DNA of 64,000 nucleotides from Hybos culiciformis. Lineage: Eukaryota > Arthropoda > Insecta > Diptera > Hybotidae. The notes under the pieces are model-generated. The model was not told the DNA's origin. It saw only the letters and a program-made list of their open reading frames with translations, and made no database searches. Positions within the stretch are counted from its first letter, which is position 1. Each line of letters begins with the position of its first letter. The position numbers and the translations under genes are program-made. The stretch is taken from assembly GCA_964007475.1 (NCBI GenBank), contig OZ023273.1, positions 38,937,525 to 39,001,524 on the forward strand, given 5' to 3'. This document shows positions 10,942-23,800 of the stretch, one piece after another.

Positions 10942-11862
10942 CTGAAAATTTTATAAATGGTTTTAAAATGTTACTCTTATAGTCTAATATTATATAGTTA
11001 GAAGATATTTTTATTTGAAATGGTGTATAGTATAGAATAGTTTCAGCAAATATACCTGCAGACCCAGTAAGAAATAACAATCAGTTTATATGGTCAAAAC
11101 GTATCAAAAACATTATTTTGATATTTTTATTTAGACTAATTTATCGCAAACAATTCATCGCGAAGCAGTTTATCGCAAAGCAATTTACAGCAAAGCAATT
11201 TATCGCAATTTAGTTAATTCATCGCAAACTAATTTAGCTGAAAAATAATTGAAATAAATCTGTTTGTGATGAATTACTTTGCGACTGCAGTTTTCTTGTG
11301 CGATAATTTTTTTTTAAATAATAATCAGGTTCTCGTTTTTTTCACAAGTAAAAAATTCACAAATATTAGAAAAAAACTACAAAAAAAATTGTAAAAAAAC
11401 AAATAAAATGAAACCACTTCCTCCAAGTTGGTTCTGGGTAATGCCGAGAGCGTGCAAAATTAAAATTCATGAAAATATTTTGTTATTCGTTTGCGATAAA
11501 TTACTTTGCGATAAATTGCTTTTGCGAAAAATTATTTTGCGAGGAGCTGCTTTGTGACAAACTACTTTGCGATGAATTGCTTGCTATAAATTTCTTGCAA
11601 TAAATTAGCCAGATTCCAAGACAGCAAATGCAAGTTCACATTGCACTTGGTTTAGGTGAAAAATTTCCATTTTTCCTTAACAATACGTATTCAATGTGTT
11701 TGCGTGTTATTTCAATAAAGAACAATTTACATACTATACATTAATACATACTGTACTTACACTTGTAAATTACTAAGCAAATTTGTAATACAGTGTGCTG
11801 CAGTTAGTATATATCTGTAAAAATAGAAAAATAAATTAAAGAAAATATTTTATATAATAATC

Positions 11863-11896
<34 letters not shown>

Positions 11897-14800
11897 GTTT
11901 ATTTATAAGATAATTGCAAATTTAATGACATATTTTAAATTTAAAGTAAACTTAACTATATTAATGACTATTTTAATCGACAACCAGGTTTGTTAAAAAC
12001 AAAATATAAAAAAAAACTAGCGCATTTTATTTCAAATTCATTTCTATAACTATAGCAGGTATATATAATATGTATATTTTTCAATCCTCCAAAAAATCAT
12101 CTTAATAATTTCATTTTTATTTTCTAACTTAATTTATATTCTATTTGTTTCATTAGAACGATTTTATGTGCTAAATTGCAATCATCTACAGTTGTGTTAA
12201 AATAAAAATTTTAGCTCATTTTCTGAAAAAAAAATTCCCACCCCTTTGCCCAAAAAAATGCTCAGACTCAGAGTTCAAGATTTCGAACCAGGGATTCGAT
12301 TGGAACTGAAAATTGCAAACCGTAGAAAATAACGTTGCACTGCAGTATTACATCTGCAACGTTACATAATTTTTTTCGTACCACCCTTAAAAAAGAATTT
12401 TTTCTTCAAAAATTTTATTAAAATTAGTTAATCTAATAAAAATAAAAATAGCTTAATTATAATGAAATTATTTGAAATATAACTTACTTTTCGTGAATTA
12501 ATGATCCAATGCATCGGTAATTTATATTTCCTGATGCTAAAATAAAAGAAAAATAATTAATTTTTTTACACGTTTTGAAAATAAATTTCGTTGAATAAAC
12601 TTTGAATAAACGTTTTGACCATATAAACAATAATTAATTTATAATTTGTAGAGTATACGTTACACATATTCGATGTCGTTTTTCTAGAAAACCGCAACGA
12701 TTTAAGGATCTTCACAAAAAAAAAATATGTGTGAGCCTCATCCTCATAAGCTCACGAAAGAAGTTTAACTTCTTTATTTACTTGCAAATATTTATTTTGC
12801 TACGGACTCTGACTGATTTACTTTTGTAAGTGGAAGAGGGGGCTAAATTTTTTCTTACGAAATTTGTGTGTAATCATTTATTCTTTTTTACGTACCAAAT
12901 TTGAATGAAATCGGACGAACTTTAGAAGTCGCTGGGTAGGATCAATCAATTTTTTGTTACAAAATTTATGTGTTTAATCGTTTTCTCTTTTTACGTACCA
13001 AATTTGATTGAAATCGGAAATAAATTTTTTGTTACGAAATTTGTGTGTAATCAGTTCCTCTTTTTACATACCAAATTTGAATGAAATCGGACGAACTTTT
13101 CAAGTGTGCTCTCAGGGTAGGTCGCTAGGTAGGAGGCCAATCAAATTTTAAAATAGACAAAGAAATGGTGTAAGTTTGAAAACGAACGGCTGAGCGGTTT
13201 AGGAGCCTATTCGGAACAGACAAACAGACAAACAGACAAACAGCGTTTCTGTTTGATATGATAGAATTTCACTAATTCGAAAAGGAAATAAACTAAATAA
13301 ATATTAACAACACAGTTGATCTTTAATTCTGTTATTGTACAATTTTTTAATTCTATGTTTTTTTTTTTTTTTGTTTTTTGCTTTCCACACATCGTTAATA
13401 TTTTGTTATGTGTGTGTAGTATCGCTATTTTATTTTCGTAAATACATGCTACATACTGCATGCTACAACGTCTTATATTTCCCTGCTTTTATATTTGTTT
13501 TTACTTTTTAACATACTACATTCTGTGGTTATTACCCCTATTTTGCAGCGTTGTGGCTTTTACTTTTCGTTACATAGGACATACTATATTCTGTCTTCTT
13601 TTTTCCCCTATTTCCTCACAAAATTTTTTACAATACCTCGCTAAAGAAGTTAACCTTCAATAATATTTTTGTTTATCCAACATTTATTCAATGAGAATGA
13701 TGAAAATAATTAAAAAAAGGGATTCCATAATTTAAAAAGAGCTAGGTAATTATTTTTGATCAAAAAACAAGTGAATTATTTTGGAAGATAATTTAGCAGA
13801 ATTTGTACGTAAATATTTTCAGAGAGATTTTTTCTAGATTAGGTTTTCCGGCTACTACTACAGATGATAATGCAAAATATTTCAGAAGTATTTTTTTTAT
13901 TTTTTTTTTTATTAAAGCTACCAAATCGCTAGGTGGGATACCTTTTATACCATAAGAAGTATGGATTTGGTAGTGAGGACAGGAAGTTTAGACGGGATTA
14001 AAAAGTGGGACAGTTAGTAGGTAAACAGTTAGTAGGTAAAGCAGCGCAAGTCGTAAATCAAGCGTGCACCAGCATTCCACATTCGCGAGGTGCGAATTGA
14101 AAACGAATCTCCGAAGCTCGTTCTATCACATCTGGGAATTTTTACGAAATAAGGGTGTGACGTTGAAGCGGTACGTGTTTGGCGTGAAAATATTTGAAGT
14201 TGAGGAAGTAGGGCCTTTACTTCCAGGGAACACGTATCCTTTCCAACAAGGTATTTATAAAAAATGGAAAGTGAACCTACATTACGACGGTGGTTGAGTG
14301 AAGTTAATGAGCTGGTGGTTTGGTCATTGTTTATCAATCTAATAGCCCTTCTCTGAACTTTGTCCAGGTATTCAAGATGGGTTTTGGGAGCACCAGCCCA
14401 TATATGCGAATTGTATTCTAATTTTGGTCGTATGTAGGATTTGTAAATATTTAAGAGATCAGAGGGGGAAAAGTATTGTTTACATCTTTTTAGAAAACCA
14501 AGACATTTCGCTGCGTTTTTTGCAGTTTCGAAAATATGGACTTTCCAACTTAGATCGGAAGTTATTTTCGAGCCTAAAATGTCAAGGTTCTCAGATTTGC
14601 CAATACTTTCGCCTTGAAAAGAAAATTGAGGATCAAAAGTTGACAGCTTTCTAGAAATTAGGCAGCATTGAGTTTTGGATGCGTTAAACTCAACTCTGTT
14701 GAGAAGACCCCATTGTGAAATTTTGGAAAGGTCGTGATTTATGATGCTTTGCAAAAAATTACGTTTAGTAGTAACAGCATTTGAAGATGCTGATTTCCGA

Positions 14801-17800
14801 TTAATAAAATCGTAGCATGCTACCAAGTTACTGTCATCGGCGAAGCTGTGGATGGGGTTTATAGTTGATTTCAAAAGATCATTAATGAAAATTAGAAAAA
14901 GGGTTGGGGAGAGAACACACCCTTGGGGTACACCGGAGTTGATATTGAAAATATGTGACTGGTACCCATCCACAACAGCACGAATAGAACGACCAGACAA
15001 AAAGTTACTGATCCAGTTGACAAAGGCTGATCCTAGACCCATTGATTTAACTTTAGAAATCAAAGCCGGGTGCCAGACTCGATCAAAAGCCTTAGCTATA
15101 TCCAAAGCAACAACACAAGCCTCACCAGAGTTGTGAAGACTGGCGTTGAGCTTATGGGATAAATATGTCATCAGGTCACCAGTCGATCTATTCGTACGAA
15201 AACCATATTGCTGATCACTTAGCAATTTGTTGCATTCTAGGTATTTTTTAATTTTATTATTAATGAGGGATTCCATTACTTTGGAAAGAATAGAAGTAAG
15301 CGCAATAGGCCTGTAGTTAGAGGGATCGCATTTATCGCCTTTTTTTGGAATAGGCTGAACATGCACAACTTTCCACATGGTGGGGTAAATGCCGAGTGAA
15401 TATGAAAGATAGAAAAGGTTGCGCAGAGGTTTAGCTAGAACAGAGGCAGTATGTTTTAAGACCACAGCCGGAATGCCATCAGGGCCAGTTGACTGAAATT
15501 AAAAATAGAAAATAATATAAACTTAATAAAGATATTTGATAGTGAAGTGAGAAAAAAATTATATAATGGTGTTTAATAGTACTACAGGAAAACCACCATC
15601 AGAATTATTTTTGAGTCGGTGTTTTAAAGACCAAATACCTTATATTATTCGTGATTCAAATAGAATACGTGGAGATGAAGAAGTTTTTGAAAAAGATGTT
15701 CAGGGAAAACAAAAAGGAAAAGAAGATATTGATATGAAGCGTAGGGTTCTAGATATGAATGATTTAGAAATTGGTAATAGGGTTTATTGTAAGAATTTAT
15801 TAAAAAACAATAATTCATAGAAAAATGTGAATTTAGATTATAATATTTAAAAATAAATGTAAAAATAAGAAAAATTTGACTAATAAGTATGTATAAGTTT
15901 CATAGAAAATTTATGTAGATATTTTGAAACATTTCTGATTTGAATTTTAAAATTAAATTTATTTTTTTTTACTATTTTTGAAATGTTTTTAATGAAATAA
16001 ATGTTAGTATAAAATTAATAATATCAAAGCAATATTAATTTGAAAAAAAAAAAAAGGAAAAGATGTAGTGTACTGTAATTTGATTAGTATTTTAATGTAA
16101 GCTCTGATATGTTTATCAGTCCAATGTATGCTGTAATATTATGACTCATCTCGTAGGGCATAATGAAAGAGGTTAGATTTAAGACAAATTTAAATATGAA
16201 ATAAACTTCGTTATTGTATTTTATACCGATCTTTAAAAAATATCTAGGTATCGATTGAATATAACATTATAAAAGAGATTAATTACAATGTTTTTTTTTA
16301 ATTTTACGAAAAAAAAATTAGGGGTCCAAAAATTATATCATGCACCGGGAACTAGAAAAGCTAGTTACGACGCTGTGTAACGCACTATATATATAAAATA
16401 AATAAGCAGTATTAAAGTACATATAAGTAGATATGCTTTGAACATGGGTTTTACAATTTTTTTTGATGATACATATAATTTCATAATCCTAGTTGAAATC
16501 AGTTTCGTTTCGATTAACTGATTCGTCTTTGTAAACAGAGTCACCTAATATACATAAACCTTTTTTATTTTAATCTAAATTTATTAGTTATTTAAGTCTA
16601 AAATTTTCAATCAAAAACTTAATGTAATAGAGTTTGGGCCATAGTTTATTTCTGTTATATTTTAAAAATCTGTCAAAATTATTAGAAAATTGTAAAAAAA
16701 AGTGTAAAATTTTTCGTGGAAATAAATAATAATCAAGCTATTCTCTGTGTTCTTTATTATATAAGGTTAATAATATTCATTTAAACAAATTAATTTGATG
16801 TCTAAAGAGTTTATATTTTAGAGAACATGGAAAAAAGATCAGCCGTTGAAGAAATTTGTAATAAATTGGGTTTTATATTAATTCCAGAAGATGATACGAT
16901 TCTTTTAACTGATGCACATAGTGATGATTGCGAAGAGGATCCTTCTGAATTTTGCAAGAGAAAAAGCACTCCTGAAGTAAAATCATTAAATACAAATAGT
17001 TTGAACAACAAATATGATGGTTCAGGATCAAGTTCGAACAATAAACGAATTGCAGACGGGGATAAACCGTTTGCATCATTTAAAAAAAAAAAAAGTGTTG
17101 AGGAAAAACCGTCAAATTCAGATAATTTGAAAATCAAATACGATCGTCCTAAAATTAGTTTGGCAGACTCCAGGCGAGTAAAGCGCATCGCAGGAGGACA
17201 GGATCGGTCTCCATCATCAGACCGGAAAACAAATCCTAATAGAAGACCACCAAATTCAGATAACTTGAGGGATAATCGCGTTCCAGTGGACAGACGAGTT
17301 TCAGTAAATCATGATTCTGATTCATCAAACACAGATATTAAGAGAACCATACGTTTTCCAAGTGGACAAGATCATTCTAATCATTGTAGAAGAAATTCTG
17401 AAATAAATTCATCCAATCAAAACAATAGTGAAGATCCTACACCATGTAAAAGTAAAGTCAGCTACCATCGAATCAACGACGGATCTGCCAGACCTTCCGA
17501 AAAGCAGAAAGTTTCATGCTCTCAAATATTTAACATGTGTGAAAATGATTTTAAACAAGTGGAAAAATCAAAAACGAACGTGAGAAAGAAGCCTTCTGAA
17601 TTTTCTACAAACATACAGGGTTGTAATTCGTGTGGACAGCAAAAATGTAAGCCGCCTGAACCCGTAGCCAAACCTCATCAATCATGCGCGGAAAAGAAAG
17701 CTTCCAATCCTGTTCCGTGTAGTAAAACTCAAGAAAAAGCTGATCCGTGTGGAGGAGGTGGAAAAAGTGGAGATAAAGATTTAAAAAATAAATTATCACA

Positions 17801-20800
17801 AGACAATAAAAGTGGCCTCTTGGACTTATTCAAATTTGATGAAAAAACTTTGTCGATGATCAAGGCATTATTACTTTTTGCTTTCGGAGTTTATCTAGGT
17901 GAAAGAATTTATAGAAATGTACATTATTTTCATACTTTGGAAGAGTACTTTTACAAGTAAGTAAAAAAAAAGAAAGCGATTTTTTCTATAAGATTTTTTC
18001 GCATCGTGCCCAACAAGAAAATTTATTATTTTACAGTCTTTTTCCCTCTGGTGAATTTCAAATCTAATTTTTTTTAGCGCTTTTCACTTCCTTTATTTTC
18101 ATAGCATAATTCATAATAATTTTCACATGTATTTTTTTTTGGTAATTTATGAATATGTATTACACAAATGTTAAAAAATACCACAACAAAATACATGGGA
18201 AAATATGAATTATATGTTACCCGGCTAATTCGTTGCAAGCTATTCGTCGCAAATAATTCGTCGCAAATAATTCCTCGCAAAGTAATTCATCGCAAAATAA
18301 TTTTTTTGTTTTTTTTCTTAATTTAAAAAAAAAAAAAATTTTTGGCTCTATGAACTACACCTTTTACAAGTGTAATTCTGAATGTATCAATTGTAACGAA
18401 AAAAAATTATTGAAAACAATTTTTTTTACGATGAATTACTTTGTGACAAATTGCTTGCGACGAATTGCTTTGCGATGAATTGCTTTGCGACGCATTGCTT
18501 TGCGATGAATTGCTTTGCGATGAATTGCTTGCGACGAATTAGCCGGGAATCGAATTATATATAATATGATTAAAAAATTTTTTTTAATATTTTATTAAAA
18601 AAAGAGACAAAACAATAATTTTTGTTAAAAATTTTAAATATCTTTCCTATTTTGTCTTTAGTGTGCGATTTTCGTATGATTTCCAGAGCTTTTGAGAGTC
18701 TTTAAGAGGGAAGCTTATTTTCAAATAAACCCAATGGTTTCTTGATCCTTCTATAAGTAGTCATTTAATTTACCAAATATTTCTGCTTCGTGATATAAAC
18801 AATCTTATTGTCAATTAATTTTGCTGCCGTTTTCAAAAAGTATGAAGTTAGACAATACGAAAATGAATTTTCAAATAACTGTCGACATTATCAAAGCTAT
18901 GTTCTGCTTTGTATCATTTGATAGACCGTAATAAGTAATTAACAAAATACATGTTTCAAATATATGTTAAGTACAGCATACTTACTTAGATTTCTGTAAG
19001 CTATTCTCGCAAGCCAGGGAAATTGTCCTAGTTGAGAATAAAGATTGCTTATTATTCTTTGTCCAATAGAAACTCCACACATTTGTTTGTTAAATATACT
19101 CCTTTTGAATTCTGTTGATGTTAATGATGTGACGGAAGTTGATTGAGTTTTACTACTATCAAATTTCTTTGGTGGTTTAGTTTTTGGACTTTTTGTGTGA
19201 AAACCTCTCTCTAAATCATTTATGTGATTATGGAAAGGGTTTTGATGATGTTGATGATGATGATGTTGGTGATGGGGATGGGGTGGAAGTTCTAAAAAAC
19301 ATTATACAAGTACTTATTATTTTTAATATTTTTTTTTTACTTTAATTATTATTTAAGTATGGAACCATTAAAGACATTTTTTGGTAGTTGATTTTGGAAC
19401 AATAAAATGAGAATAACTAAAAAAATATTAAATTTTTTTTTATGCGCAACATTTTTAAATATTTACCTGATTGTGGAAATCCTGGTGGAAAAGAAAAATC
19501 CGTAGTTTGGAATCTTGACCGATGTGGATATTCTGATGTTGGGAAAGTGGATGGGTATGGGAAATGTGGGTGAAAATCGAAATAGGGTGGTGGAGGTGGC
19601 GGTGGAGAATCATTAAAGTTATAATGCCGATTATGCGGAAAATTATCAAAATGATTGAAATGCTTATCAAACCCAAAGATAGGAGGACAGTTCTTATGTG
19701 TGTACGGATCCTCAAAATCAATTAAATTTTCTTGGCTATATTCATTGTGATAATCGCTAATTCTGTTGCCTATTTCTTCAGAAGAAATTTCTGAGCTATT
19801 GTTTTCACTAGAATCACTATTGCGTTTACTAGAATCCCAAATCCATGGATGTTCTAATGGCGATGATTCATCCCCGGATTGAATTCTGGAACTAATAATT
19901 TCTTCCTGATTGTCTGATATTTTAGCACAACATATTGTTGGTTCCCCATCTTGAAAATCACACATTGTTTTCCGAAATTTCTCCTTTGAATAATTTGACA
20001 AAGGCTTTTTAACTTTAGCTAGAATTTCTATTATTGTTCTGCACTGTTTAATTTTGATACATGTACATTCTGTTTTTAAGTACAAATCTAATTTATAATT
20101 TGTTAACGATTCAGAATCATATTTATTACTCTGCCCAATGCTAAAATCAAATAAACTTACTTGGTGACCTGGAAAATAAAACATGAAACTTTTTAGGAAC
20201 ATTTAAATGAAAAAAATTAGATGAAATTATTAAAAGAATTAAGCCGGCTTTGGTAAAAGGTTCCCGAGTTTGAATCCCTGATGCCTTGCTGGCTAATAAA
20301 GAGTGCTCACGTACATTATTTCCGACAAAAGTTTTATACATACTACTTACATGTATAAAGAGTTTTTTTTATTTTTAACGGATTTTAAGGATTCGGAATG
20401 GGTATTGAAAATTAGTTTCAATGAAAATTGCTATAATGAGTAAAAGTCAATAGTAGGAACCAAAAAATTTCTAATATGAAAGTATTTTAAATAGAAATGT
20501 GAAAAGGAACTGCGTACTTTATTTATCAGCTAACGTGCTTTGTTTTTTTTCAATTGAATTCCTTGTTAAATTTTTAGTCTGATCCTTTTGTTGTAAATTC
20601 TTATTTTGTTATAGTTTTAGGGTCGCATAATTTTCTTTTCATATTTTAAGAGTCGAAAATTGAAAAAGTCTGAATAACTCTGTTATATGTATTATATAGT
20701 ATATTTGTATTGTTTATCAAAAAATTCAATATAAATGATAATAGAGTTAATATCTAGATCTAGATAAAGAAAATAAATTTTTTGATAATATACATAATAC

Positions 20801-23800
20801 CCGTTTTACCCATTTCATTTTTCATACCTTTTTTCACTCCTTTTTGAACAAAAAAGTCACAAACCAAAAAAAGAAAATTGTTGTTTTATTTTTAAAATGT
20901 CAAATGTGTCAAAGGCTTATGAAAAGGAGCATCAGGTAACATTTTGAATAGAAAACAGTTGGAATACCATGGAAAAAGGTTTGAGAAAAGGATTGTAGGC
21001 ATAAAACGGGTATAACAATATTTTTGATTATAAAATTCAAATTAAATTTTATTTATATTTGAAGAAATTTTTAAAAATAAATAACTAATAATTTATTTCG
21101 ATTTTGAATTATTTATATAGAGAAGTGGAGAAGGAAATTTTGGGGAGAAATATTATGCCATGTTAGCAATAAATTTCCAAAAATTATTGGTATTTCAATA
21201 AAATTGAATAGCATTATATGACTCTGTAAATGTATTTTATTATCTTATGTACCTATTATTTTGTCTAAAATAAAAAAAAAACTGTAATTAAATTATTTAT
21301 TTTTTAAATTTTTCTATATATGAATATAATGTTTACTAAAGAAAGTTCAGATACAGTTAAAAGTTTCAGAAAAAATACATTTTAATTGAAATAGGCAGAT
21401 ATGTAGTTAATATTTGAGTTTTTTTTATTATATTTTTAATATTGGTTTCGTTTTAAAATAAATTTAAATGTTTTCTTTTCTATAATACTTCACAACACAA
21501 CATAATGCAGTAAAAATCTTGTAGATCCGTAGTTATTTTTTTGACAAAAAATTATGAAAATCGGTCCATAAATTCGGGCACACAAAGATTTGTATGGAAA
21601 TAAGCAGATTTATATATCAATTTTTGAAGTGATCAATTTTTGAATATGATCTATCGACTGACGACGAACGATTATTAAACATAATATTACATTATATCTA
21701 TTAAACATAATATTACATTATATTTCAAATTTATAAATATCTGATGTGTTGTAAGTTGAAATTAATTTAACTGTAATACAATTTGCATGGAAATTTTAAT
21801 ATATAAATATATGTAATATATTTTGAGTAAAATAATATGAAATTAAATACTTTTTCTGCGATTCCGGTTTTTTAAAATAAATGAAGAAGAACTAAGTTGT
21901 AATTGTGTGATTAAAAAATTTCAAGAAAACCTTGAAAATTATAATAACCTTAACTTTAAGTTTTTTATTTTGTTAATTCTTCATGCTTTAATTTGGTTTA
22001 ATTTAACAAAAAAAAAATAAAATCATAATTTTTTTTTTGTTTGCATTTAAATGAAAAGCTATTTTGATTCAATTTATTAATTGCTTTTTATTCACATTTT
22101 TTTTGCGAAATTTTTCCTCAATTGATTTCCTAGTAAGCAAATTTATTTTTTTCAACTATAGTTTCTTTTTTATAAATGAATTGCAATGTTTTCTAATTTA
22201 ATGTGATTTGGCATTATTGGTTACGATTTATATTGTTAGTTATTAAATTTTATAAAATAGTTTGCAACTCATGACATGGGACCAAATTCATGCACAGCAG
22301 ATTAAGACAAGGATTATGAAGTTTTACAACAATAGTAAAATAATTACATAGTTTCAATTCTTGATAATCCTTTTAAACTATTATAGATTTCTTTTTTAAT
22401 CCCATGAAACGGATGAAGTACGGAAGTAATTAGGGAAAAGGGGGGGGAGATTCGGAGAGTGTACACATTCAGACATGGCCTATAACTCACTTCGAAAAAA
22501 AAAAATTGACAAAAAGTAATTATACATTTATTTTTGCCATTATTTAATTATAAAAATTTAATTATTGAGAAATTAAATTTTCTTTTATAAATATATTAAA
22601 AATTTAATTTATTAAGAAGAGTCGTGGTGGGTCACTTTCGGACAGACGAAATGGGGTACATTCGGACTTGTCCAAAACTATCCCATGTGTCATTTTTTGA
22701 ACATAATTAGTTTTTTTTTAATTATACATAAAAGAAATTATAAAAGAAAAACCAATAGACATAATAATAATAAAAATAATAATCAATTGATGACAATGTT
22801 GAAAAATGTAAGAAAAAAGACTGAATCTTTTAAATGAATGAAATCTTATTTCTGTTATCAATACCAATTGAATTTTTGACTGATGTACCTACTTAGAATT
22901 TGTACTTTCAGTTTAAAGTAACTGAAAATAAAATAAAATTTTTAAATTCAATACAAAATACAACATTTTTACCATTGTAGAGAACTATTTCAATAAGTGT
23001 CTGAATCTACCCCACCCCCTGTCTGAAACCACCCCCACGTTAGGGCACATTCAGACATTTGCCGCAAATTTTTAGGATCGCTACAGCAAAGCCAAACTTT
23101 AATCTAGACACTTCAAATTCGGCATAAAACAAGCTAAAAGTTTGAATTATTTGGAAAATCATTTGAAAATATTTTTAAACATATTTTAGGCATATTTTTG
23201 GTGGGCAATGTAAAAACTGTCCGAATCTCCCCCCCTTTCCCCTACTCAACCATTTCTTCTGACTATCAGCCTCTGTGCGAACACCACAAACGTACATAAT
23301 TATATGATTCAAAAATATGATTCAAGTTAAAAAATTAAATTGTGGTAAAAAAATAATCACATTGACAGAAATTGAGTAAAATTTAAAGATAAAAAAAAAG
23401 TATAAAAAAATATTTTATTTTTATTTTAAGGTATAAGGCATTTTTTGAACTCAAAATTGTGGAATAGAATATAATTTTTAACGTTTTATGTTTTGTATAA
23501 TGAATCAAACATTGATTTTTTTATTTCAATATTTTCGAGTGGGATAGATGATAATTTGTGGGTTATTGTATATTTGTAGAACATTAAACAATAGTTTTAA
23601 ATTGTTAATTTATTCAAATACAAAATTCAACATTTATGTTACGTTTTAAATAAAAAATTTACTTTTATGCCCCATTAAGGTTTAAATCGAAACCTTGATC
23701 GAATATTCATAAACGAAAATACCGTTTACCGCACTACTTTTACAACCGGTAACATAACTCGATTATAAATACATAATACAAAGTTTTAAGGTAGAATTTT

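Noticed and set aside
14064..15136. Plus-strand frames of 76-94 codons
   Set aside because: They are shadows of the reverse transcriptase coded on the minus strand.
19455..19721. 88-codon frame rich in Ile and His on the minus strand
   Set aside because: It overlaps gene B exon 2 in another frame; the CLIP frame has cysteines, splice sites and phase continuity.
20149..20168. An 8-base micro-exon (GTCACCAA) before exon 2 of gene B
   Set aside because: The intron left would be about 20 bases, too short to splice; reading straight through keeps the frame.
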